Origin: JAZDJJ01 sp043804035
GTDB taxonomy: Bacteria > Bacteroidota > Bacteroidia > Palsa-948
NCBI GenBank assembly: GCA_043804035.1
Contig: JAZDJJ010000109.1
Span: forward strand, 1 to 11,786
Direction: 5' to 3'
Length of the DNA: 11,786 nucleotides
Below the pieces are notes generated by a model, which had not been told where the DNA came from, searched no databases, and saw only the letters and a program-made list of their open reading frames with translations. The position numbers were made by a program, and so were the translations under genes. This document shows, piece after piece, positions 4,093-11,786 of this stretch. The first letter of the stretch is position 1, and every line of letters begins with the position of its first letter.

Positions 4093-6603
4093 ATGCAGGA
4101 ATTACCGAATGACAAACAGGATATGAATTACACAATTAAAAATATTTCACAAATTATTCATGGCTCAGGAAGTGAAGACGTAACTCAATCCATTTGCCAT
4201 CTTTTGATTGACAGCCGAAAAATTGTTACTCCCGAAGTTTCTTTGTTCTTCGCAATAAAAGGAGAAAGAAATGACGGACATAATTTTATTTGGGAAAGTT
4301 ACCAGAAAAAAGTCAGGAATTTTGTGGTAAGTAAACTTCCTTCTGACATTGCACGATTTCATGATGGACATTTTATTCTTGTAAAAGATACGATGGATGC
4401 ACTTCAGCAGTTGTGCGCTCATCATCGCAGACAATTCAATATTCCGGTTATCGGAATTACCGGCAGCAATGGAAAAACAATTGTAAAGGAATGGCTGTAT
4501 CAACTGATGCGTGATGATAAACATATTGTCAGAAGTCCAAAGAGTTACAATTCGCAGGTAGGTGTTCCGCTTTCGGTTTGGCAATTGAACGAAACACATA
4601 ACATGGCTTTGTTTGAAGCGGGAATTTCTCGTCCCACCGAAATGAAACGACTTGAACATATTATTTTTCCCACTATCGGATTGATAACAAACATTGGGCA
4701 ATCGCATGATGAAAATTTTACAGACAAGAAACAAAAAATCCGTGAGAAGTTGATGCTTTTCATTCATGCTCACACACTTATTTATTGCAGAGATTACCTT
4801 GAACTGAACGAAGAAATTATGAGTAATCCTGCTTTGAAAAAGACAAATCTTTTTACATGGTCAAAAAAAGTCAAGTCAAATTTACAGATAGGAAAAATTA
4901 CAAAAGAAGAAAATGAATCGGAAATACAAGGAGTATTCAATAATAATTTTATCCACATAAAAATTCCTTTTACAGATGATGCCTCAATTGAAAATGCTAT
5001 TCACTGTTGGTCAGTGATGCTTTTTTTAGAATATACGAATGAAAAAATTGCAGAGCGTATGCATCAACTTAATCCTGTTGCGATGCGATTGGAATTGAAA
5101 GAAGGAATCAACAACTGCTCCATTATCAACGACAGTTACAATTCCGATCTTGGCTCGCTTACTATTGCACTTGATTTTTTGAACCAGCAAAAACAACACC
5201 CCGAAAAAACTTTAGTGCTTTCAGATATTCTTCAAAGCGGAAAAAATGACGAAGATCTTTACAAAGAAGTAGCACATCTTTTATCAGAAAAAGGTGTTCA
5301 TCGTTTGTTTGGAATTGGGGAAGCAATTTTGCGTCAGGCAAATCAGTTTGATATGCAAAAAGTTTTTTTCAAAACAACGGAAGATTTTTTACATCATTAT
5401 CATGCTGCGCTTTTCAACAACGAAACTATCCTGCTAAAAGGTGCGCGTCTGTTTGGTTTTGAACGTATCAGCCAAATACTTCAGCAGAAGGCACACGAAA
5501 CAATTCTGGAAATAAATCTCAATGCGATTATTCACAACATGAATTATTTCCGTTCCAAACTTACTTCGGAAACAAAAATAATGGCGATGGTGAAAGCGTT
5601 TTCGTATGGTAGCGGTGGATTTGAAATTGCTAATATATTACAGTATCATCGTGCTGATTATCTTGCTGTAGCTTACACAGACGAGGGCGTTGAATTGCGG
5701 AAAGCAGGCATCACACTTCCTATCATGGTAATGAATCCCGAAGAACAAAGTTATGGCACTATGATACAATATAATCTTGAACCTGAGATTTTTAATTTCC
5801 GCGTTTTGAAATTATTTAACGAAGCATTTACTCCATCTATTTGTGAAAGCCGAAACGGGCTATTTCCTATTCATATAAAACTTGATACAGGTATGCATCG
5901 TCTTGGTTTTACAGAAAAAGAAATCAATGAACTTGTCGTAAGAATAAAAAATTGCAGAAACTTAAAAATAAATTCCGTGTTCTCTCATCTTTCTTCCAGC
6001 AATGAACCTGAACAAGATGAATTTACACGTTTGCAGATTAAAAAATTCGGAGAGATGAGTGAGACAATCCTTAACGAATTTGATTATCCGATTCTTCGAC
6101 ACATTCTCAATTCTACAGGCATTACCAGATTTCCCGGAGCACAATTTGAAATGGTGCGGATTGGAATTGGATTGTACGGCATTGGGGCGAATCATGAAGA
6201 GCAGAAACAATTGCAGAATGTGAGCACATTGAAAACATCCATCTCACAGATAAAAAATATTTCTACCGGAGATTCTGTTGGCTACAACAGAAGATTTATT
6301 TCTGAACAGGAAATGAAAATTGCAACTGTACCCATCGGTTATGCAGATGGGTTGAGCAGGCAACTTGGTAATGGCAAAGGAAAAATGTTAGTGAATGGAA
6401 AAACTGCCACCATCGTTGGAAACATTTGCATGGATATGTGCATGCTGGATGTTACAAATATTTCATGCGAAGAAGGAGATGAGGTAATTGTTTTTGGTGA
6501 AGAATATCCCATTTATGAATTAGCAAAAGATATGAGAACAATTCCTTACGAAGTATTTACAGGAATATCGCGAAGAGTGAAACGGGTATACTTTCATGAA
6601 TAA
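4093..6603 (+). CDS. murF-alr: Bifunctional MurF ligase / alanine racemase
   Basis: A fusion of two cell-wall enzymes. The N-terminal part (about 12-465) is a UDP-MurNAc-tripeptide:D-alanyl-D-alanine ligase: LLIDSR (37-42) in the substrate domain, ATP-binding P-loop GITGSNGKT (121-129), the NIGQSHDENF region (200-209), and INDSYNSD (345-352) in the C-terminal domain. The remainder (about 468-836) is a PLP-dependent alanine racemase: PLP lysine K501 in MVKAFSYGSG, MHRLGF (601-606), HLSSSNEP (632-639), IGIGLYGIG, catalytic Tyr731 in VGYNRR, and GYADGLSR (749-756). One protein can thus make D-Ala and attach D-Ala-D-Ala to the peptidoglycan precursor in the cytoplasm. Start ATG at 4093; the ATG at 4123 (MNYTIKNISQ) better matches usual family starts and is a serious alternative. 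The next gene follows 24 bp later. Confidence 0.97.
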   Translation: MQELPNDKQDMNYTIKNISQIIHGSGSEDVTQSICHLLIDSRKIVTPEVSLFFAIKGERNDGHNFIWESYQKKVRNFVVSKLPSDIARFHDGHFILVKDTMDALQQLCAHHRRQFNIPVIGITGSNGKTIVKEWLYQLMRDDKHIVRSPKSYNSQVGVPLSVWQLNETHNMALFEAGISRPTEMKRLEHIIFPTIGLITNIGQSHDENFTDKKQKIREKLMLFIHAHTLIYCRDYLELNEEIMSNPALKKTNLFTWSKKVKSNLQIGKITKEENESEIQGVFNNNFIHIKIPFTDDASIENAIHCWSVMLFLEYTNEKIAERMHQLNPVAMRLELKEGINNCSIINDSYNSDLGSLTIALDFLNQQKQHPEKTLVLSDILQSGKNDEDLYKEVAHLLSEKGVHRLFGIGEAILRQANQFDMQKVFFKTTEDFLHHYHAALFNNETILLKGARLFGFERISQILQQKAHETILEINLNAIIHNMNYFRSKLTSETKIMAMVKAFSYGSGGFEIANILQYHRADYLAVAYTDEGVELRKAGITLPIMVMNPEEQSYGTMIQYNLEPEIFNFRVLKLFNEAFTPSICESRNGLFPIHIKLDTGMHRLGFTEKEINELVVRIKNCRNLKINSVFSHLSSSNEPEQDEFTRLQIKKFGEMSETILNEFDYPILRHILNSTGITRFPGAQFEMVRIGIGLYGIGANHEEQKQLQNVSTLKTSISQIKNISTGDSVGYNRRFISEQEMKIATVPIGYADGLSRQLGNGKGKMLVNGKTATIVGNICMDMCMLDVTNISCEEGDEVIVFGEEYPIYELAKDMRTIPYEVFTGISRRVKRVYFHE

Positions 6604-6627
6604 TCAATAATAAAACATCTCCTGCCC

Positions 6628-8622
6628 ATGAATTTTACTATACAACATCAGAACAATGGTAAAAGTCAGTCGTATTATATTATTTTTCTTTTTGCTGTTG
6701 CATTATACATAAATACAGCAGGACATTATTATGCACTTGATGATACAACAGTTCTTACACAATCCAAACATGGTCTTACGAATATTCCTGCACTGCTTAC
6801 TAACGATTTGTTTTCGCCTATATACGGGCAATCGTTAGACATCGGAGTAAGATGGAGACCTTTTTTGATTTTTACTTCTGCACTTGAATATGAAATTTTT
6901 GGAGAAAATCCTTTTATCGGTCATGTAATAAATATCATTCTTTACGGTCTTACAGGAATTGTATTACTCCTTTTATTATCGCAGATGATTCCCAAAGCAC
7001 CGCTTGTTGCTTTTATTACAACCATGATTTTTATTGCGCACCCTATTCATACCGAAGTGGTAGCAAATATCAAGAGCCGAGATGAAATATTCTCATTTCT
7101 CTTTCTTATGCTTACCCTTTTTTTTCTGCACCGATTCTCAAATGCCGATAACACACATAAAAGGAAGCAGTTTATGTATAGTTGTTTGTTTTATATTCTA
7201 TCTCTGCTATCCAAAGAAAATGGAATTACTTTTCTTGCAGTTATTCCTCTGTTTCTGTTTTGTTTTACTAATAAAAACCTAAAACAATGTCTGCTATTAA
7301 CACTTCCTTATCTGACAATAGTAGTTCTTTATCTTAGTTTGAGAGCATCACTCTTCTACGGTTTTATTATTGGAGATAGAAACATGGATATTTTGGAAAA
7401 TCAATTTTATGGAATACCTTTTCTACAGAAGATTGCTAATATTTTATATGTTATGGGAAAATATTTTCTCTTGCTATTTTTCCCGCATCCACTTGCCTGT
7501 GATTATTCTTACAATCAAATTCCCCTTATCGGTTGGACAGATATTAAGGCACTTGTTCCAGCACTGATATTATTGGTGCTTTTCTTCTTTGCCATAAAAA
7601 CGATTTGGGATAATAAGAAAAAATCTTCTGATATAATTATTCAATATTCTCCACTTAACATTAAACTTATTCTTTCATTTTGTATCCTCTTTTATTTTAT
7701 TACTATTTCAATCGTGTCAAACCTTTTGTTTAACATCGGCACACCTATGGCAGAAAGGTTTTTGTTTATGCCTTCTCTTGGCTTTTGTTTGGCGATAACC
7801 ATCATCATCTTACATATATTACAGATAAAATCATGGCATGAACTAAAATTTTCTTCTTCATTATATATTCCTCTGGGACTTTTACTTGTTGTTTTTAGTT
7901 TTAAAACAATTGACAGAAACAGTGATTGGAAAGATGAGTTTACATTATTTAGCAGAGATGCGCAAGTAGTACCTAATAGCAGCAAAATACATTATTACTA
8001 CGGAGGCACTCTCTTGGACCAATATTCTCGCCTTCAAAACGATAATCCTCAAAAAATAACAGGTCTTCGTCATGCTCTTGCCGAAGAAAAAAATGCTGTC
8101 GCTATTTATCCGAAATTTTATATCGCTTTTTATACAATCGGATTGATTTATGAGCAACTTCAAATGGTGGATTCTTCTATTTACTATTTTCAAAAAGTAA
8201 TAGAAATGGAACCAAGATATTATAATGCTTATGGCAAACTCGGATTTCTTTATGGCAAAATAAAAGAAGATATTGATAAATCTATATTTTATTTTCAAAA
8301 AGGATTAGAAGGTAAGCCAAATAATTCACTATGGGGATTGCAACTTGGAGTTGTCTATGGAATGAAAGGAATGTATAAAGAATCTATTAAAATATTTCAA
8401 CATGTTAAAGAAATGGATCCACAACAAATAAATGAATGCAATCTTAATATCGGTACTGCCTATTTATTTTCTAAAAATTATAGCGAAGCACTAAAATATT
8501 TTCATCTTCTTTTGCGAATATCTCCGCAAGATGGCATCATTCTTAAAAAGATAGGCGAAACTTATCAGGCGATGGGCGATACAGTGAAAGCACGGGAGTA
8601 TTTTGAAAAGATACCGAAATAA
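6628..8622 (+). CDS. TMTC-like membrane protein: GT-C glycosyltransferase region plus TPR repeats
   Basis: 664 residues: a multi-pass membrane region (about 14-427, roughly ten hydrophobic segments) followed by a TPR tail (about 455-664). The membrane part carries TMTC/DUF1736 hallmarks: an early Asp pair (D38-D39, YALDD) in the first extracytoplasmic loop as in GT-C lipid-phosphate-sugar transferases, HPIHTEVVANIKSRDE (138-153), SKENG (195-199), FPHPLACDYSY (285-295) and ERFLFMPSLGF (376-386). About five TPR units follow (near 497-530, 531-565, 566-600, 603-636, 637-664). In animals, TMTC proteins are O-mannosyltransferases of cadherins; the bacterial donor and acceptor are unknown. ATG at 6628, 24 bp after murF-alr and probably on its transcript. 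There is no N-terminal cleavable signal beyond the first membrane helix. Confidence 0.85.
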   Translation: MNFTIQHQNNGKSQSYYIIFLFAVALYINTAGHYYALDDTTVLTQSKHGLTNIPALLTNDLFSPIYGQSLDIGVRWRPFLIFTSALEYEIFGENPFIGHVINIILYGLTGIVLLLLLSQMIPKAPLVAFITTMIFIAHPIHTEVVANIKSRDEIFSFLFLMLTLFFLHRFSNADNTHKRKQFMYSCLFYILSLLSKENGITFLAVIPLFLFCFTNKNLKQCLLLTLPYLTIVVLYLSLRASLFYGFIIGDRNMDILENQFYGIPFLQKIANILYVMGKYFLLLFFPHPLACDYSYNQIPLIGWTDIKALVPALILLVLFFFAIKTIWDNKKKSSDIIIQYSPLNIKLILSFCILFYFITISIVSNLLFNIGTPMAERFLFMPSLGFCLAITIIILHILQIKSWHELKFSSSLYIPLGLLLVVFSFKTIDRNSDWKDEFTLFSRDAQVVPNSSKIHYYYGGTLLDQYSRLQNDNPQKITGLRHALAEEKNAVAIYPKFYIAFYTIGLIYEQLQMVDSSIYYFQKVIEMEPRYYNAYGKLGFLYGKIKEDIDKSIFYFQKGLEGKPNNSLWGLQLGVVYGMKGMYKESIKIFQHVKEMDPQQINECNLNIGTAYLFSKNYSEALKYFHLLLRISPQDGIILKKIGETYQAMGDTVKAREYFEKIPK

Positions 8623-8654
8623 AAAGATAACTTCTCAATATCCGAAAGAGTTAA

Positions 8655-8794
8655 GGGCGGTTCCAAAAATTGATTTCGTCATTGCGACTGCGAGGTACGA
8701 AGCAGGAAGCAATCTCTATTTCTACATGAAAAAACAGATTGCTTCAGTCGTTCCTCCTTCGCAATGACGTTTATTTGTATTTTTAGAACTGCCC
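8655..8794. repeat. Family A MITE-like palindromic element, copy 2
   Basis: Matches 295-434 at 137 of 140 positions. The flanks extend the inverted ends to TTAAGGGC (8651-8658) and GCCCTTAA (8791-8798), so TTAA occurs on both sides and could be part of the element or a target duplication. It begins 32 bp after the TMTC-like gene's stop codon and, as a long hairpin, may serve as its transcript end. Its orientation relative to the preceding gene is opposite to that of copy 1. Confidence 0.85.
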
Positions 8795-8942
8795 TTAAGT
8801 GTAATTCTAAAAATACATTTTTCATAAAATCTCCGCGATGATTGTTTTTTACTTGACATATAGTTCGGCAAGCTCACTACAAGTATTTTGTTCTTTTTAT
8901 ATGCCACAAAAATGCTATTTTTCTTCTATAAATCCTTTTTGA

Positions 8943-9082
8943 TTAGTTCGTCATGGCGGGCTTGACCCATCATCTCCTTAGTTCGTCATGGCGGGCTTGA
9001 CCCATCATCTCCTTAGTTCGTCATGGCGGGCTTGACCCATCATCTCCTTAGTTCGTCATGGCGGGCTTGACCCGCCATCTTC
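8943..9082. repeat. Family C REP-like tandem array, four units
   Basis: Units start at 8943, 8978, 9013 and 9048. The first three are identical 35-bp copies in which the right arm reads CCCATCAT, breaking the palindrome with TGGCGGG. The fourth has the intact CCCGCCAT arm. Exact identity of three units suggests recent tandem expansion of a mutated unit. The array is in the same strand orientation as 1950-2124 but has no GIY-YIG gene beside it. Confidence 0.9.
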
Positions 9083-9096
9083 TTAAAAGTTTTATT
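9054..9096 (+). repeat. Copy of the GIY-YIG leader (family C unit plus TCTTCTTAAAAG tail)
   Basis: Identical over 43 bp to the minus strand of 2487-2445, including 14 bases beyond the repeat unit that lead into the GIY-YIG start codon there. Here the match ends in TTTTATT and unique sequence follows (ACGCCCC) with no GIY-YIG coding remnant. The tail is therefore part of the repeat family or the footprint of a lost GIY-YIG cassette. Confidence 0.8.
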
Positions 9097-9236
9097 ACGC
9101 CCCAAAAAACCACTTTCTTTGAAGGTTGTTATGTCCTTTTGGCTATGCCGTAAAGTATCCGAATTTATGAATCAAAATATTTTTCATCATCAATTATTTT
9201 CAAACCACTCGGCTGTTCAAAAGGGACTTTGCCCTG

Positions 9237-9268
9237 TTGATTGCGAATGAAAAAAAATATTACCTTTA
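9237..9268 (+). promoter_or_regulatory. Possible promoter for the TldD-like gene pair
   Basis: TTGA (9237-9240), a 20-bp spacer, then TACCTTTA (9261-9268), close to the Bacteroidota consensus TTTG-N19-21-TAnnTTTG. The predicted transcript would have a leader of about 70 nt before the ATG at 9344. The spacing fits, but both boxes deviate by one base and the background is AT-rich. Confidence 0.4.
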
Positions 9269-9343
9269 CTCCAACTTAAAATATTTTTATCGGAATAACG
9301 TGAAGAAAGGTAACAAGTAATTATTTACAAAAACGTAATACAA

Positions 9344-11014
9344 ATGAAAAAAAGAATTTATTTATTTTTTATGGGATTTTTATTTTCAGTTCCGGCAATT
9401 TCACAAGATAAATTACCAGATATCCTGAAAGAAGAACTCAACAGAAATATGGATGCCTTAAAAAAAGAAAAGGCACCACTTTATTATCTGTCGTATCGTG
9501 TAAATGATGTGAAAACCTATAGCATAGAAACGTCATTTGGACAAATTATAAAATCCGGCTGGTCGCATAATCGCCGATTGTGTGTGCAGGTTAGGGTTGG
9601 TAATAATACCATTGACAATACCCATCCAATAAAAGGAGAAGATTACGGTTGGTTTGACTGGGATAGAGGAATTAATATTTCCATTGAAAACGCATCAGAA
9701 GGAATCAAACAGGTTTTATGGAAAGAAACAGATAAACAATATCGCAAATCTGCCGATTTGTATGCAAAGGTTTTAGCTAATATTGCTGTGAAAGTTGAAG
9801 ACGAAGACAAATCTGAAGATTTTAGTAAAGAGAAACCTGTGATTTATAACGAAGCCCCGCTAAATGAAGTAAATCTTGCTTTTGATATAAAATTATGGGA
9901 AGAAAAACTTAAAAACTATTCTGCCATATTTCTTCAAAATAAAGATGTTATTGGAGGTGCTGCAAATTTTTCTTATATTATTGAAAGAAAGTATTTCGTA
10001 TCAAATGATGGTAGCAATATTACAGAAAACAGAGTTACTTGCAGGGTAATGGTAGATGGTAAAACTCAGGCTGATGACGGAATGGATTTGCCATTATATA
10101 ACAGTTACTTTGGATTATATCCAAACGATTTACCATCGGATGAAGTTATTGTAAATGAAACAAAAAAATTAAGTGAAACGCTGACTAAATTAAAGTCAGC
10201 ACCAGTTGTTGATTCGTACACAGGACCGGCTTTATTATCTGCTGCATCTGCAGGTGTTTTCTTTCATGAAATTTTTGGACATAGAATTGAAGGACAACGT
10301 ATGAAAGACGAGAGCGATGCTCAGACATTTAAGAAAAAAGTAGGCGAAAAAGTTATAAATGAAAATCTGTCAATTATTTTTGATCCCACCATTTCCAAAT
10401 ATAAAAAATTCTTTTTAAACGGAGCATATAAATATGATGATCAAGGACAATCGAGTAAAAGATTGATCATTGTTGAAAATGGAATTTTGCGTAACTTTTT
10501 AATGTCAAGAACGCCCATTGAAGGTTTTGGTAACTCAAATGGCCATGGAAGAGCAATGGCAGGTATGCAGGCAGTAAGTCGCCAATCGAATATGTTTGTT
10601 GAATCTAATAAACCATTAACAACAGAACAATTGAAACAAGCCCTGATTGCCGAAGCAAAAAAGCAAGGGAAAGAATATGGATACTTATTTGTCAATACGG
10701 TGGGAGGTTTTACAATGACCGGCAGATATATTCCAAATGCATTTAATGTAATCCCTACCGAAGTATATAGAATATATACCGATGGCAGACCTGATGAATT
10801 GGTTCGTGGAGTAGATTTGATAGGAACACCATTATCTATTTTTTCAAATATTGAAGCGGCTGGTGATGATTATGGACTTTTTACCGGATTTTGCGGTGCA
10901 GAATCGGGTTCGGTTCCTGTATCTACTATTTGCCCAACACTATTTGTAAAACAAATAGAAACGCAACGAAAAGCAAAAAACCAAACTAAACCACCAATTT
11001 TATCAAGACCATAA
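9344..11014 (+). CDS. Secreted TldD/PmbA-family metallopeptidase homologue
   Basis: 556 residues with an N-terminal signal peptide (MKKR, hydrophobic 5-19, likely cut after AIS20 before QDK), so it is probably exported, unlike cytoplasmic E. coli TldD. The zinc motif HExxxH is present as HEIFGH (308-313), followed by RIEGQRMKDE as in TldD proteins. Further family segments are RTPIEGFGNSNGHGRAM (389-405) and a C-terminal GFCGAESGSVPVS (515-527), whose Cys517 aligns with the third zinc ligand known in E. coli TldD. It should be a metal-dependent endopeptidase or a folding partner of one; the substrate is not deducible. ATG at 9344, no strong ribosome-binding site. A related gene starts 25 bp after its stop, so they probably form an operon and a heteromeric pair like TldD/TldE. 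Confidence 0.9.
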   Translation: MKKRIYLFFMGFLFSVPAISQDKLPDILKEELNRNMDALKKEKAPLYYLSYRVNDVKTYSIETSFGQIIKSGWSHNRRLCVQVRVGNNTIDNTHPIKGEDYGWFDWDRGINISIENASEGIKQVLWKETDKQYRKSADLYAKVLANIAVKVEDEDKSEDFSKEKPVIYNEAPLNEVNLAFDIKLWEEKLKNYSAIFLQNKDVIGGAANFSYIIERKYFVSNDGSNITENRVTCRVMVDGKTQADDGMDLPLYNSYFGLYPNDLPSDEVIVNETKKLSETLTKLKSAPVVDSYTGPALLSAASAGVFFHEIFGHRIEGQRMKDESDAQTFKKKVGEKVINENLSIIFDPTISKYKKFFLNGAYKYDDQGQSSKRLIIVENGILRNFLMSRTPIEGFGNSNGHGRAMAGMQAVSRQSNMFVESNKPLTTEQLKQALIAEAKKQGKEYGYLFVNTVGGFTMTGRYIPNAFNVIPTEVYRIYTDGRPDELVRGVDLIGTPLSIFSNIEAAGDDYGLFTGFCGAESGSVPVSTICPTLFVKQIETQRKAKNQTKPPILSRP

Positions 11015-11039
11015 CAATAACCACAAAAACGAAAAATAT

Positions 11040-11786
11040 ATGAACAGGATAAAAGCATATTTAATAGTTGTAATATTAATCTTTGCAACAAATTTAGGAA
11101 TGGCACAAAGCAATCCATTTATGGATGCCATGAAACAAGAAATACAAAGAGGGATGGATAGCTTAAAAATTGAAAAGATGCTTTCTCCTAAATTTATAAG
11201 TTATAGCATATCCGATGCAAAGACATTGCAAATAGAGGCGATTTTGGGAGGCATTGTAAAATCAGAAGAACGTCCCATCAGGTTGTTCGAGAATCGCGTA
11301 TTGGTTGGCGAAAATGGGAAAACCAACGAAAATTATCTCGATGAAAATAATATGTGGTCGTGGAATAGTTATAGTAACAAAATTACTTTTTCAAATAATA
11401 AAAATGATATCCGCAGAGCATTATGGCTTCTTACAGACAATAATTACAAAGATGCAATAACAAACTACGAAGCCAAAATTTCTGCATTAAGCCAACAAAG
11501 TTTTACAGATGAAGAAAAGCAATTACTTGATTTTTGCACAGTAACAAAAGCAGAAACCGTTGTGCCATATCAAAATTTTCAGTTTAATAAATCTCAAATG
11601 GAAAGTATTGCCAGAAATCTTTCATCTGTTTTTAAAAAATATTCAATTATACAAAGATCTAATGTAAATATTTTTGCATACGATGGACAGGTATTTTTTG
11701 CCAATAGCGAAGGTACGTCCGTTCAATATCCATTACAGATTACATCAATCAAAGTAGTTGCAACAGCGCAAGCACCAAGTGGAGAG
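11040..11786 (+). CDS. Second secreted TldD/PmbA-like protein, N-terminal 249 residues
   Basis: Open from ATG at 11040 to the last base without a stop, so only the N-terminal part is present. Residues 1-22 form a signal peptide (MNRIK, then a hydrophobic stretch ending GMA before QSNPF). The mature part parallels the gene before it: ISYSISDAKTLQIEAILGG against LSYRVNDVKTYSIETSFGQ, a following IVKSEERP / IIKSGWSH, a tryptophan-rich MWSWN / WFDWD, then DIRRALWLLTD / GIKQVLWKETD and a YKDA-x-YEAK / YRKSADLYAK helix. It is thus a tandem paralogue. The catalytic segment lies beyond the window, so whether it keeps HExxxH (TldD-like) or lacks it (PmbA/TldE-like) cannot be told. Confidence 0.82.
   Translation, partial: MNRIKAYLIVVILIFATNLGMAQSNPFMDAMKQEIQRGMDSLKIEKMLSPKFISYSISDAKTLQIEAILGGIVKSEERPIRLFENRVLVGENGKTNENYLDENNMWSWNSYSNKITFSNNKNDIRRALWLLTDNNYKDAITNYEAKISALSQQSFTDEEKQLLDFCTVTKAETVVPYQNFQFNKSQMESIARNLSSVFKKYSIIQRSNVNIFAYDGQVFFANSEGTSVQYPLQITSIKVVATAQAPSGE

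Larger units (their letters stand above)
8623..9343. other. 721-bp gene-free, repeat-rich interval
   Basis: Contains family A copy 2 (8655-8794), a unique AT-rich stretch (8795-8942), the second family C array (8943-9082) with its leader-like tail to 9096, a unique stretch (9097-9236), and a possible promoter before the TldD-like gene. Only short, repeat-derived or start-less open frames occur, so no gene is called. Position 8860-8882 has a 'TTCGGCAAGCTCACTAC' segment that resembles an interspersed repeat I have seen elsewhere, but only one copy is here. Confidence 0.6.

Noticed and set aside
4165..4773. 202-codon open frame on the minus strand within murF-alr
   Set aside because: It lies fully antisense to a well-supported coding region with P-loop and other MurF motifs, and its product has no recognisable domain.
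8722..8907. 61-codon open frame on the minus strand across family A copy 2
   Set aside because: More than a third of it is repeat-derived sequence, it has no domain, and the palindromic element alone explains the open frame.

Overview
The window looks like chromosomal DNA of an AT-rich member of the Bacteroidota. The strongest pointer is the 836-residue fusion of MurF with alanine racemase, an arrangement typical of that phylum. Supporting signs are the absence of clear Shine-Dalgarno sequences, a few promoter-like boxes of the TAnnTTTG type, and secreted TldD/PmbA-like proteins. No rRNA, tRNA, CRISPR array, transposase or phage structural gene was found.

Layout. Positions 1-3980 are read from the minus strand: the 5' end of an unknown gene (1-138), hisS (446-1795), a small GIY-YIG nuclease (2136-2435), a Fic-family AMP-transferase gene broken by a one-base frameshift (2636-3426), and a small conserved hypothetical gene (3456-3980). 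A 112-bp divergent intergenic region follows. Positions 4093-11786 are read from the plus strand: murF-alr, a membrane GT-C/TPR protein of the TMTC type (6628-8622), a repeat-filled 721-bp gap, a secreted TldD-type metalloprotease homologue (9344-11014), and the first 249 codons of a second secreted member of the same family (from 11040), which runs off the window.

The most distinctive aspect is the density of short repeats without a transposase. Family A is a 140-bp palindromic MITE-like element with two copies (295-434 and 8655-8794) that differ at three bases; each lies just after a stop codon. Family B is a 95-96-bp element with terminal inverted repeats, in two direct copies (1819-1914 and 2538-2634) that bracket the GIY-YIG gene. 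Family C is a 34-36-bp REP-like unit built on a GGCGGG/CCCGCC palindrome. It forms one five-unit array (1950-2124) directly after the GIY-YIG gene, one inverted unit directly before that gene, and one four-unit array (8943-9082) at a gene-less site. The last unit of that second array, with the next 14 bases, matches the GIY-YIG gene's own upstream sequence over 43 bp. Family D is a run of five heptamers inside hisS that is translated in frame.

How the genes work together. hisS and murF-alr are housekeeping functions (histidyl-tRNA, cell-wall D-Ala-D-Ala). The TMTC-like protein is 24 bp after murF-alr and probably shares its transcript. The two TldD/PmbA-like genes are 25 bp apart and probably form an envelope or periplasmic pair. 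The best candidate for an undescribed system is the 816-bp GIY-YIG/repeat cassette at 1819-2634. Its mobility is an inference and has not been shown.
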